DNA of 26,656 bases. It comes from DASQHM01 sp035632095. GTDB lineage: Bacteria; Pseudomonadota; Alphaproteobacteria; Ferrovibrionales; Ferrovibrionaceae. The stretch is taken from positions 1 through 26,656 of the forward strand of contig DASQHM010000108.1 of NCBI GenBank assembly GCA_035632095.1. The letters are read 5' to 3'. The notes beneath the pieces were generated by a model. That model ran no database searches, had not been told where the DNA came from, and saw nothing but the letters and a program-made list of their open reading frames with translations. The position numbers and the translations under genes are program-made. Of the stretch, positions 15,925 through 23,773 are shown one piece after another (position 1 is the stretch's first letter; each line of letters starts with the position of its first letter).

Positions 15925-16463
15925 GGCGGCGACCGCTTGGCCAGGATGCGCTGCAGCGTGCGACGGTGCATATGCAGCCGCCGCGCCGTCTCCGAGACAT
16001 TGCGGTCGCAAAGCTCGAACACCCGCTGAATGTGCTCCCATCGCACGCGGTCGGCGGACATGGGCTGTTCGGGCGGCCGCGGTCGCGCGCCCTCCACGGC
16101 CAAGAGCGCCGCCTCCACGTCGTCGGCGTCGGCGGGCTTGGCGAGATAATCGACCGCGCCGGCCTTCACCGCGGCGACGGCGGTCACGATGTTGCCGTAG
16201 CCCGTCAGCATGACGATGCGGCAACCCGGACGCGCATCGCGGAGCGCCGCAACCACGTCGAGGCCGCTGCCGTCGGCAAGCTTCAGGTCGACCACCGCAT
16301 AAGCGGGTGATGCCGAGCGGCTCATGGCGATGCCGTTCGCGGCGGAATCGGCGGTTTGCACGGCGAAACCACGCTTCTCCATGGCTCGCGCCAGACGCAA
16401 GCGAAACGTCTCATCGTCGTCGATGATGAGAAGGCTGCGATCCTCGGCCACTGTTTCGTTCAT
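15921..16463 (-). CDS. regA: Redox response regulator RegA/PrrA/ActR
   Basis: A 180-residue two-domain regulator. The receiver has the acidic cluster DDD (15-17), the phosphoacceptor Asp59 in VVDLKLADGSG, and MLTGYGN and YLAKPADADDV later. A linker follows, then a Fis-type helix-turn-helix (about 145-178) reading ELCDRNVSETARRLHMHRRT. These are hallmark sequences of the RegA family, which controls photosynthesis, respiration, and carbon and nitrogen fixation genes in alphaproteobacteria according to redox state. ATG 16463 overlaps the regB stop (ATGA). The upstream open frame to 16853 is regB in another frame. Confidence 0.97.
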   Translation of the reverse strand: MNETVAEDRSLLIIDDDETFRLRLARAMEKRGFAVQTADSAANGIAMSRSASPAYAVVDLKLADGSGLDVVAALRDARPGCRIVMLTGYGNIVTAVAAVKAGAVDYLAKPADADDVEAALLAVEGARPRPPEQPMSADRVRWEHIQRVFELCDRNVSETARRLHMHRRTLQRILAKRSPP

Positions 16464-17833
16464 GCCGGATGTCTCGCTCCAAGCGGGCTCGCACCCGCAG
16501 GCAGCGCGCGATCGGATGTTTCCGCCGTTCCCAATAACGCACGAACCCAGGCGATGGCAACCTCGCATCCGCCGCTTTGGCGATTGGCGAAGCTGACCTG
16601 GGCGCCCGTGTGCTCGAGCAGGGTCTTGGCGATGAAGACGCCGAGACCCATGCCGCCGTCGCCGGGCCGACTCGTGGTGTACGGCTCGCCGAGCGCGCTC
16701 AATACGTCGGCGCTGATTCCGGGCCCGTCGTCGCGGATGGCCACATGGATGCTGGCCGCATCCCATCGCACCGCGACCTCGACTTTCGTACGCGCGAAAT
16801 CGACCGCGTTCTGCACCAGATTGCCGAGGCCATGCACGATTTCGGAGCTCCACGGCATGACCGGCTGGGCGCCTTGCGAATCCAGCACCAGATTGACCGT
16901 AATTCCAGCGCGCCTGTGGGGCGCCATCGCGGCCTCCACCAGACCCGACACGGGTACCGACGGGTGTTCGTGCGAATCGGCTTCGGGCCGGCGCGACAAG
17001 CGGGCGAGAATGTCGCGACAGCGCCCGGCTTCGACGCCGAGCAGCCTGACGTCCTCGGCGAGCGGGCTGTTCCGCGGCAGTTCGCGGGCCAATTCCTTGG
17101 CCACCAGCACGATGGTGCTGAGCGGCGTGCCGAGCTCATGCGCCGCCGCCGCGGCTAGGCCGCCGAGCGCCGAGAGACGCTGCTCGCGCGCCAGCGCCAA
17201 TTGCGTCTCGCCCAGCGCGTCCGACATGCGGCGCGCCTCCGCCGCCACCTGCCAGGCATAGGCCGCGATGAAAACCATGCCGAGCACGATCGCGGCCCAG
17301 GTGCCGGCGATATACGCGTCGGGCAGAGCCAAGCCGCCGCCGCTCCACGGCAACGGCATGTGCCATACCGCCAGCACGCTGACCGCGGCGAAGACCAGCA
17401 CGCCCAGGCAGACCGTCGCCAGGAGACTGAGGATGGTCGCCGAGATGGTGACCGGCACCAGGAAAAGCAGCGCAAACGGATTGGCGAGCCCGCCGGTCAG
17501 GAACACAAGCAGGGCAAGCTGCACGATGTCGAAGCCGAGATAGAGCGTGGCGCCCCAATCCGTCAGCCGGTATGCCGACGGGTAAGCCAGGAAAACCACG
17601 ACGTTCAAGGCGACCGACACGCCGACCACCGACAGCGCCAGCTCGAGCGGCACGGAAAACTCGAGTCCGTAATGCACGAACAGCAGGGCCAGCGCCTGGC
17701 CGACCACGGCGATCCAGCGGATCAGCACCAGCGTGCGCAGGCGCACCCGGCCGCCGGCGGCGAATGAGCCGGCGACGGCGGGTCGAACCAAAGGCCTGCG
17801 CCAGAATGCGAGCCGCTCCGGCAGGATGCCCAT
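16460..17833 (-). CDS. regB: Redox sensor histidine kinase RegB/PrrB/ActS
   Basis: A 457-residue inner-membrane kinase with about six N-terminal transmembrane segments (about 34-195). It holds the quinone-sensing box GGLANPF (114-120), matching the GGxxNPF motif of RegB. The H-box is AAAAHELGTPLST with phosphoacceptor His232. A cysteine at 272 (GRCRDIL) lies exactly 40 residues later, the same spacing as His225 and redox-active Cys265 in Rhodobacter capsulatus RegB. N-box (NLVQNAVDFA) and G-boxes (DDGPGI, GMGLGVF) complete the ATP-binding domain. It would autophosphorylate under reducing conditions and pass phosphate to RegA. The family is strong evidence for an alphaproteobacterial or related host. 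It heads the five-gene minus-strand run. Confidence 0.97.
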   Translation of the reverse strand: MGILPERLAFWRRPLVRPAVAGSFAAGGRVRLRTLVLIRWIAVVGQALALLFVHYGLEFSVPLELALSVVGVSVALNVVVFLAYPSAYRLTDWGATLYLGFDIVQLALLVFLTGGLANPFALLFLVPVTISATILSLLATVCLGVLVFAAVSVLAVWHMPLPWSGGGLALPDAYIAGTWAAIVLGMVFIAAYAWQVAAEARRMSDALGETQLALAREQRLSALGGLAAAAAHELGTPLSTIVLVAKELARELPRNSPLAEDVRLLGVEAGRCRDILARLSRRPEADSHEHPSVPVSGLVEAAMAPHRRAGITVNLVLDSQGAQPVMPWSSEIVHGLGNLVQNAVDFARTKVEVAVRWDAASIHVAIRDDGPGISADVLSALGEPYTTSRPGDGGMGLGVFIAKTLLEHTGAQVSFANRQSGGCEVAIAWVRALLGTAETSDRALPAGASPLGARHPA

Positions 17834-17950
17834 GGCAGGAAGCTAGCGCAAAGTCCCTGCCTTCACCAATGGTCCGCGCCGGCGCATGGTGGCCCCGCGT
17901 TCACGCGCGCGCGACTTCTCAAGCGCGGCCGGGCACGCCATATTGAGCCC

Positions 17951-18721
17951 ATGCGCATCCCTAGCGATTCGACCGCGCCGGCCATCGAAGTCCGGAACCT
18001 TTGGAAACACTTCGGCAAGGTGATGGCCGTCGACGGCATCAGCTTCCAGGTGCCGCGCGGCCATGTGGTCGCGCTCCTCGGCGGCAACGGCGCCGGCAAG
18101 ACCACCACGATTTCCATCCTGCTCGGCCTGCTGCTGCCGAGCGGCGGCGAGGTGAGCATCCTCGGTGAGGATATGCTTCATCATCGCCATCGCGTGCTGG
18201 AGCGGATGAACTTCTCGTCGCCCTATGTGGATCTTCCGCACCGCCTGAGCGTCCGCGAGAACCTGAAAATCTACGCCTTGCTCTACGGCGTCGATCACGT
18301 GGCCGAGCGCATCGCGCGCCTGGCCGAGGAACTGGATCTGGCGCGCATGATCGACCGGCCCGTCGGGCAGTTGTCGGCAGGCCAGAAGACCCGCGTCGCC
18401 TTGGCGAAGGCCCTGATCAACGAGCCGGACGTGATGCTGCTCGACGAGCCGACGGCCTCGCTCGATCCCGACACGGCCGATTGGGTGCGCGGCTATTTGC
18501 AAGCCTACCAGGCGCGCACCGGCGCCACGCTTTTCATCGCGTCCCACAACATGACCGAGGTCGAGCGCATGTGCGACGACGTGCTGATGATGCGCGCCGG
18601 ACGAATCGTCGACCGGGGCTCGCCGCAGGCTTTGATCGAGCGCTACGGCCGCAGCAACATGGAAGAAGTCTTCCTCGACATCGCGCGCGGCCGGGCGACG
18701 AACGTGAAGGCGGCCGAATGA
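17951..18721 (+). CDS. ABC-2 exporter ATP-binding protein
   Basis: A 256-residue ATPase of the DrrA/NodI-type group. Walker A is GGNGAGKT (44-51), the signature is LSAGQK (141-146) and Walker B is DVMLLDEP (160-167), with a switch histidine in FIASHNMTEVE. The region where the Q-loop glutamine is expected reads RMNFSSPYVDLPHRL (85-99), with no Gln. The gene overlaps the permease gene by ATGA, so the two form an exporter. The substrate is unknown; related pairs move drugs, polysaccharides or lipid-linked compounds. It is divergent from regB across a 117-bp gap in which I see no clear promoter. Confidence 0.93.
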   Translation: MRIPSDSTAPAIEVRNLWKHFGKVMAVDGISFQVPRGHVVALLGGNGAGKTTTISILLGLLLPSGGEVSILGEDMLHHRHRVLERMNFSSPYVDLPHRLSVRENLKIYALLYGVDHVAERIARLAEELDLARMIDRPVGQLSAGQKTRVALAKALINEPDVMLLDEPTASLDPDTADWVRGYLQAYQARTGATLFIASHNMTEVERMCDDVLMMRAGRIVDRGSPQALIERYGRSNMEEVFLDIARGRATNVKAAE

Positions 18722-19560
18722 CCAGCCTCGCGCCGTCGCTGCCGCCGATCACGCGGCACAATCCGAGCTTTTCGCCGAGGCGCGTCGGCGCCATGGTGCT
18801 GCGCCACTGGTATGTGCTGCGCGGGTCGTGGCCGCGCATCGTCGAGCTGGCCTATTGGCCCACGGTGCAGATGGTGCTGTGGGGCTTCATGACCCAGTTC
18901 CTGGTGAGCCAGACTTCATACGTGGCGCAGGCCTTCGGCGTGCTGTTGTCGGGCGTGCTGCTGTGGGACGTGCTGTTTCGCGGGCAATTGGGTGTTTCAA
19001 TTTCTTTCTTTGAAGAAATTTGGGCCCGCAATCTCGGCCATTTGTTCGTTAGTCCCTTGCGGCCGTACGAAATGGTCGGATCGCTCGGCGGCATGAGCCT
19101 GATCCGCACCGTGATCGGCGTGGTGCCGGCCGCGATCATGGCGACGATCTTTTTCGGGTTTTCGCTGGCGAGCCTAGGGATTTCGCTGGTGGCGTTCTTC
19201 TTTCTGCTGCTGGTCATGGGCTGGGCGCTCGGACTGCTCATCTGCGGCATCGTCATGCGCTATGGCCAGGGCGCGGAGAGCCTGGCCTGGGCTGCGATAT
19301 TCGCCGTGGCGCCGGTCAGCGGCATCTATTACCCGATCTCCGTGCTTCCCGGCTGGTTACAGGTGGTCGCGCATTTCCTGCCGTCGAGCTACGTCTTCGA
19401 AGGCATGCGAGGCGTGCTGGCGCGCCACGAGGTGCGGGTCGACCTCATGGCGCACGCGGCCGTATTGGACGTCGTCTATCTCGCTGTCGGAATTGCCGCA
19501 TTTCTCGCCTACTTCCGTATGGCGCGGCGGCGCGGCCTGCTGCTGCAGCAAGGCGAGTAG
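18718..19560 (+). CDS. ABC-2 type permease
   Basis: A 280-residue integral membrane protein with about six hydrophobic segments. It starts at ATG 18718, overlapping the ATPase stop. The longer open frame to 18481 is the ATPase gene read out of frame. The permease signature region reads SPLRPYEMVGSLGG, and the last third has GIYYPISVLPGWLQVVAHFLPSSYVFEGMR, typical of ABC-2 exporters. It would pair with the upstream ATPase as a dimer. A patch around 18991-19060 uses AT-rich codons unlike the rest of the gene and contains an 8-bp inverted repeat. It ends 20 bp from the convergent hydrolase gene. Confidence 0.93.
   Translation: MTSLAPSLPPITRHNPSFSPRRVGAMVLRHWYVLRGSWPRIVELAYWPTVQMVLWGFMTQFLVSQTSYVAQAFGVLLSGVLLWDVLFRGQLGVSISFFEEIWARNLGHLFVSPLRPYEMVGSLGGMSLIRTVIGVVPAAIMATIFFGFSLASLGISLVAFFFLLLVMGWALGLLICGIVMRYGQGAESLAWAAIFAVAPVSGIYYPISVLPGWLQVVAHFLPSSYVFEGMRGVLARHEVRVDLMAHAAVLDVVYLAVGIAAFLAYFRMARRRGLLLQQGE
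18999..19020. repeat. Inverted repeat inside permease gene
   Basis: AATTTCTT (18999-19006) and AAGAAATT (19013-19020) are exact reverse complements around a 6-base loop. The repeat lies in a stretch of AT-rich codons (gtt tca att tct ttc ttt gaa gaa att) within a GC-rich gene. Confidence 0.5.
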
Positions 19561-19580
19561 CGCGGCCGCCCGCCGGGCGC

Positions 19581-20582
19581 TCATGCGTTGGCAGGCCAGC
19601 GTTCCGGAATGGGCCGCGTCTCGCCGATGCGGAGCAGCCATGCGCGCTCGTCGCCGTAGCTCGAATGCCGGGCTGCGCGGCGAAACCGCTCCGGCGGCTC
19701 GAAGGGGTGTTCGTCGGTCAGCACCACCGTGCCCCAATGCATGCCGATCACGTGGCGAGCCCCCATGAGTTCGGCGATGCGCAACGCCTCTTCCGGCGTC
19801 GCATGATGCGCTTCCATGATGTGACGCGGCGCATAAGCGCCGATCGGCACGAGCGCCAGATCGAACGGCCCGTATTTGCTGCCCAGTTCCTCGAACACCG
19901 GACCGAAGCCCGTGTCGCCGGCAAACCAGACGCGCCGTTCCGGCGTGGTCAGCGCAAACGATGCCCAGAGCGAACGATTGCGATCGAAGGGCGTGCGCTT
20001 GGACCAGTGCACGGCAGGCAGCGCCCTGACCCGCAAGCCTTCCAGGTCCACATGCTGATGCCAATCCAGCTCATGGACGTGCCGGTAGCCGCGCCGGCGG
20101 AAGAAGCGCGCCAAACCCAGCGGAACAACGACTTGCATGTGGCGTTTGCCCGCCAGCGCGCGCACCGTCGGCGCACAGAGATGGTCGTAGTGGTTGTGCG
20201 ACACGATCAAGGTGTCGATGGGCGGCAGATGCTCGGCGCGGAGCGCGGGCTTAGCGAAGCGCCTGGGCCCGAAACCCGGAACGGGCGAGGCGAATTCGCC
20301 GAGGTAGGGATCGAGCAATATGGTGCGCCCGGCCAATCGCAACAGAAACGCGGCATGACCGAGCCAGGTGACGCTGTCTAGGCGTGCATGGGCCGCAAGC
20401 CCTGCCAAGGTTTCATTGGCGCTGAGCGCGTGATCGAAGGGCACAGCCGGCCGATGCTGGGCTTTGAGAATGCGCCGCCAGACGAATCGCCAATAGGCCC
20501 GGCGTTCGCTTTGCCGCACCGGACTGCCCGGCGGATTGCGGAAGCCTCGCTCGGTGTGATGGTCCGGGCGTTCGGAATGCAT
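19581..20582 (-). CDS. NAPE-PLD-like MBL-fold metallo-hydrolase
   Basis: A 333-residue metallo-beta-lactamase-fold enzyme. The metal motif is SHNHYDHL (128-135), giving HxHxDH. The N-terminal FRNPPGSP, then TWLGHAAFLLRL, WFAGDTGFG, PIGAYAPRHIMEAHHATPEEAL and GMHWGTVVLTDEHPFEPP match the N-acylphosphatidylethanolamine phospholipase D and YtnP/Mlr-like bacterial group rather than beta-lactamases. Such enzymes cleave phosphodiesters of lipids or related substrates. The start was set at ATG 20582; an in-frame upstream start at 20645 would add residues that do not resemble the family. It is divergent from the SYLF lipid-binding gene, so a lipid-related function is plausible but inferred. Confidence 0.88.
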   Translation of the reverse strand: MHSERPDHHTERGFRNPPGSPVRQSERRAYWRFVWRRILKAQHRPAVPFDHALSANETLAGLAAHARLDSVTWLGHAAFLLRLAGRTILLDPYLGEFASPVPGFGPRRFAKPALRAEHLPPIDTLIVSHNHYDHLCAPTVRALAGKRHMQVVVPLGLARFFRRRGYRHVHELDWHQHVDLEGLRVRALPAVHWSKRTPFDRNRSLWASFALTTPERRVWFAGDTGFGPVFEELGSKYGPFDLALVPIGAYAPRHIMEAHHATPEEALRIAELMGARHVIGMHWGTVVLTDEHPFEPPERFRRAARHSSYGDERAWLLRIGETRPIPERWPANA

Positions 20583-20692
20583 GCCGTCAAGATAGACCCC
20601 GAAAGCGGCACTGGCCACGTGCTGACCATCACGTTCGCGACACAATCTGTAGTAACATCCCGTTTACCACGATTCGTCCGGGAGAGCCCCTC

Positions 20693-21388
20693 ATGCACCG
20701 TCTTCGCCCTTGGCTTGTGATTCTGGTCTTCGCCGCCTTCATATCCGGCAGTCAGGGACGCGCGGTCGCCCAGACGGTCAGCGAGCAACAAATCCTGGTG
20801 GACCGCGCCCGCTCGACGATCGAGCAATTCACGGCGCAGTCCGACATGGAACAGATGCGGCGCATTCTGAAGAAGGCCCGCGCCGTCGTCATCTTCCCGC
20901 AGATCCTCAAGGCCGGATTCATCATCGGGGGCGAAGGCGGCAGCGGGGTTCTGCTGGCGCACGATCGCCAAACCGGCGCTTGGACCGCGCCGTCGTTCTA
21001 TACGCTCGGATCGGGCTCCATCGGATTGCAGATCGGCGCCGAGGTGGCGCAAGTCGTATTGCTGATCATGACCGACAAGGCGTTGAACGCCGTGATCAAC
21101 AATCAGGTGAAACTCGGCGCTGACGCCACCATCGCGGTCGGGCCGATGGGCAAAGGCGTCGAGGCCGCCACCACCACCGCACTCAATGCGGACATCTATT
21201 CCTTCGCTGCAACCCAGGGCCTGTTCGCCGGACTATCCCTGGCCGGATCGGTGATCAAGGCGCGGAACGAGTGGAACCGCGATTACTACGGCCAGCCGGT
21301 GACGGCAGGAGACATCGTGATCCGCCGCCAGGTGGAGGCTCCGGCTGCGGCGCCGCTCGATCAGGCACTGACGCGCGCCGAACTGTAA
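20693..21388 (+). CDS. SYLF/Ysc84-domain lipid-binding protein (secreted)
   Basis: The 231-residue protein has a signal peptide (about 1-27, ending AVA-Q), so it is exported to the periplasm. The SYLF (DUF500/Ysc84) domain spans about 40-215, with ARAVVIFPQILKAGFIIGGEGGSGVLL, PSFYTLGSGSIGLQIGAE, LLIMTDKALNAV and AATTTALNADIYSFAATQGLFAGLSLAGS. Eukaryotic SYLF domains bind phosphoinositides; bacterial members are poorly characterised outer-envelope or lipid-binding proteins. A GGGAG ribosome site lies about 8 bases before the ATG. It converges on the ankyrin gene with only 3 bp between stops. Confidence 0.92.
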   Translation: MHRLRPWLVILVFAAFISGSQGRAVAQTVSEQQILVDRARSTIEQFTAQSDMEQMRRILKKARAVVIFPQILKAGFIIGGEGGSGVLLAHDRQTGAWTAPSFYTLGSGSIGLQIGAEVAQVVLLIMTDKALNAVINNQVKLGADATIAVGPMGKGVEAATTTALNADIYSFAATQGLFAGLSLAGSVIKARNEWNRDYYGQPVTAGDIVIRRQVEAPAAAPLDQALTRAEL

Positions 21389-21391
21389 GCG

Positions 21392-21961
21392 TCAGCGTTT
21401 CGCGCCGGCGTTCATCAGCAGCTGCATTACCGGGCGGCTGCGGCTTTGCTCGGCGTAGGCCAATGCCGATTGCCCGGCAAAATCGGTGGCGTTGACGTCG
21501 GCGCCCTTGGCCAGAAGATCGGATACGACGGTCGTGTGCCCGCCGCGGGCAGCGCGGATCAATGCGGTTTCGCCGTTACGGTTCGAGGCGTTCGGCTTCG
21601 CGCCGGCAGCGATCAGGGTCAGCACGACTTCGCGACGGCCGTTCGCCGCCGCCTGAATGAGCGCCGTGTTGCCGGAGGAGTCGGGCAAGTCGACCTGCGC
21701 ATGCTGCTCGAGCAGGGCTTTCACCGCTTCGTTGTGCCCGCCCGCCGCCGCGGCCACGATCGCCGGCGTGCCCTTGCTGTCGCCACCGTTGGGGTTTTCA
21801 CCTTTGAGCAGCTGATCCTGCAATTGGCGCACGTTGCCCGCAGCCGCAGCCGAGAAGACAGGGTTTTCGTTGAACAGATTGACGTCGAAGGCATAGGCCG
21901 GCGCGCCGGCGAGACCGATGCCGAGCATGAGAGCAGCGACGAGTGCGCGAACGACGGACAT
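21392..21961 (-). CDS. Exported ankyrin-repeat protein
   Basis: A 189-residue protein with a signal peptide ending near AYA (about residue 24) and four to five ankyrin repeats from about residue 38 onward. Clear repeat cores are GTPAIVAAAAGGHNEAVKAL, GNTALIQAAANGRREVVLTL, GETALIRAARGGHTTVVSDL and GQSALAYAEQSRSRPVMQLL. Ankyrin arrays bind protein partners; no enzymatic domain is present. Periplasmic ankyrin proteins such as AnkB relatives occur in proteobacteria, often with oxidative-stress roles, but nothing here identifies the partner. A 141-bp divergent gap separates it from the YbgE-like gene. Confidence 0.92.
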   Translation of the reverse strand: MSVVRALVAALMLGIGLAGAPAYAFDVNLFNENPVFSAAAAGNVRQLQDQLLKGENPNGGDSKGTPAIVAAAAGGHNEAVKALLEQHAQVDLPDSSGNTALIQAAANGRREVVLTLIAAGAKPNASNRNGETALIRAARGGHTTVVSDLLAKGADVNATDFAGQSALAYAEQSRSRPVMQLLMNAGAKR

Positions 21962-22102
21962 GGCGCGAGCGTACCCCAGACAACTCGGATGCGGTCAAGA
22001 AGGCGAACGATATGCCAATGCTGCAACCGAAATTCGCCAAGCGCGTAGACGCTTGACAAGGCCCTCGAAACCAACAGGCTCGGGTTCTCTATACTGCGTC
22101 TA

Positions 22103-22390
22103 ATGTTGGCCGATTTCGAGCGGAGTGCAAACGGTATGGCCGGGCGGGCCGTATCCTTCGGCTTGACGCTCGCCGCCGCTATCGTGCTGGCCGTCAAACC
22201 GTTGGCTTTCGGCGACCTGGCGAGCGTACCCGACCGCATCGCCCTTGCTGTCGTCCTGGTCGGCATGGTCGGCGGCATTACCCACGGCGCGGGGCACCGG
22301 AGCGAGCGGCGCCTGCTCCGCTGGACCGCCCGGCCCATAGTTGCCTGGCCGGCTATGGGTTTGGGTGCGCTTTGGCTGCTGGCAGCCTAA
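22103..22390 (+). CDS. Small membrane protein resembling Cyd-operon protein YbgE
   Basis: A protein of up to 95 residues with three hydrophobic segments. The pattern RAVSFGLTLAAAIVLA, then GGITHGAGHRSERRLL, then a Trp-Pro-containing last helix recalls E. coli YbgE, which reads RALSF and GVIHGVGF at matching places and is about the same length. YbgE is linked to cytochrome bd oxidase, but no cydAB is in this window. A later ATG at 22136, preceded by GGAG, would give 84 residues and fits the YbgE N-terminus better. A TATACT sequence (22090-22095) could be a -10 element, which would leave the 22103 start nearly leaderless. The assignment rests on this remembered resemblance and is tentative. Confidence 0.6.
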   Translation: MLADFERSANGMAGRAVSFGLTLAAAIVLAVKPLAFGDLASVPDRIALAVVLVGMVGGITHGAGHRSERRLLRWTARPIVAWPAMGLGALWLLAA

Positions 22391-22538
22391 GCCATGCTGC
22401 ATTGCACGAACGCGATACATTCAATCGGCACAATGTGATAGCGTGATCGTTGTGGCCGCCAGCGAGCGGGCGCGGAATCGTTTACGGCGCGGTAAGTCCG
22501 TAGGGCTTAAGCTTCTATTTAAGATGATGGGGGTCATG

Positions 22539-22544
22539 AGAGGA
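22539..22544 (+). promoter_or_regulatory. Ribosome binding site of phaZ
   Basis: AGAGGA lies 6 bases before ATG 22551. It decides the start among several in-frame upstream candidates (down to 22341) and agrees with the usual MLYHLHELQ beginning of the family. Confidence 0.75.
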
Positions 22545-22550
22545 TCTGCG

Positions 22551-23771
22551 ATGCTTTATCACCTGCATGAGTTGCAGCAGGCCGCCATCATGCCCATCCG
22601 CCTCGCCGCGGAAGCCGGGCATCACGTATTGTCGAGCCCGTTCAATCCCTTCGCCTATACCCATGCCGGCCGGGCAGCGGCGGCGGCGTGCCATGTTTTC
22701 GAGCATTCGACCAGGCCCTACGGGAAGCCTGCCTTCGGCTTGGAAACGACCATGATCGACGGCCATCCGGTCGAGGTCGCGGAAGAGATCGTCTCGCGAA
22801 AGACCTTTTGCCAGCTCAAACACTTTCGCCGCGACGTGGCGCGCGACGATCCGCGGCTGCTGATCGTCGCTCCGCTCTCCGGCCACTTCGCCACCCTTCT
22901 GCGCGGCACGGTCGAAGCCATGCTGCCGGACCACGACGTCTACATCACCGATTGGCGTGATGCCCGCGCCGTGGCTTTTCGCGAAGGCCCGTTCGATCTC
23001 GACGATTACATCGACTATGTCATCGCGTTTCTGAGAGAGCTTGGTCCGGGAACCCACGTCATGGCGGTGTGCCAGCCGTCGGTGCCGGTCCTGGCCGCGG
23101 TCGCGCTCATGGCGGCAGCGGGCGATCCGTGCGTGCCGGCCAGCATGACCTTGATGGGCGGGCCGATCGATTCGCGGCGCAATCCGACCGTGCCGAACCG
23201 CCTGGCCATGGAGCGCTCGATCGAATGGTTCGAACATTCCGTCGTCACGCGGGTGCCGGCGGCATATCCGGGGTTCATGCGGCGGGTGTATCCCGGTTTC
23301 CTGCAGCTCACCGGCTTCATCACCATGAACCTGGATCGCCATGTGGGCGCCCACATTCGGCTGTTCAACAATCTGATCAAGGGCGACGACGACAATGCGC
23401 AGGCGCACCGCGCATTCTACGAGGAATATCGCTCGGTCATGGACTTGCCGGCCGAGTATTATCTGCAGACCGTGAAGCAGGTGTTCCAGGAGCATCAGTT
23501 GCCGCAAGGGATCTTGAGGTCGCGCGGCCGAAAGGTCGAACCGCAGGCCATCGAGCGCACCGCGTTGATGACGGTCGAAGGCGAGCTCGACGACATTTCC
23601 GGCGTCGGCCAGACCGCGGCCGCACACGACCTTTGCGCACGAATTCCCACCGACGCCCATGTGCACTACGAACAAAAGGCCGTCGGCCATTACGGCGTCT
23701 TCAACGGCTCGAAATGGCGCGGCCAGATCGCACCGCGCGTGAAGAGCTTCATCGCCGCCCATCGAGCCTGA
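22551..23771 (+). CDS. phaZ: Intracellular polyhydroxyalkanoate depolymerase
   Basis: The 406-residue enzyme mobilises stored PHA granules by hydrolysing the polyester in the cytoplasm. The start MLYHLHELQQAAIMPIRL is characteristic of the family, and no signal peptide is present. The alpha/beta-hydrolase nucleophile is Cys174 in MAVCQPSVPVLAAV, replacing the usual lipase-box serine as in Ralstonia-type PhaZ enzymes. The likely acid is an Asp in TVEGELDDISG and the histidine is in VGHYGVFNGSKWR near the C-terminus. The preceding 160 bp holds no gene. No phaC, phasin or phaR is adjacent, so it is separated from any synthesis operon. The next gene starts only 2 bp after its stop. Confidence 0.94.
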   Translation: MLYHLHELQQAAIMPIRLAAEAGHHVLSSPFNPFAYTHAGRAAAAACHVFEHSTRPYGKPAFGLETTMIDGHPVEVAEEIVSRKTFCQLKHFRRDVARDDPRLLIVAPLSGHFATLLRGTVEAMLPDHDVYITDWRDARAVAFREGPFDLDDYIDYVIAFLRELGPGTHVMAVCQPSVPVLAAVALMAAAGDPCVPASMTLMGGPIDSRRNPTVPNRLAMERSIEWFEHSVVTRVPAAYPGFMRRVYPGFLQLTGFITMNLDRHVGAHIRLFNNLIKGDDDNAQAHRAFYEEYRSVMDLPAEYYLQTVKQVFQEHQLPQGILRSRGRKVEPQAIERTALMTVEGELDDISGVGQTAAAHDLCARIPTDAHVHYEQKAVGHYGVFNGSKWRGQIAPRVKSFIAAHRA

Positions 23772-23773
23772 CC

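Noticed and set aside
15133..16224. 363-codon version of the methyltransferase
   Set aside because: The first 100 codons are regA read out of frame; GTG 15924 overlapping the regA stop gives the family-length protein.
22053..22095. TTGACA (22053) and TATACT (22090) as one promoter
   Set aside because: The spacer is 31 bp, far longer than the 16-18 bp sigma-70 spacing; at most TATACT is a lone -10 element.
22515..23762. Minus-strand open frame opposite phaZ
   Set aside because: It is a shadow of a well-supported gene, with His/Arg-rich composition and no motifs.
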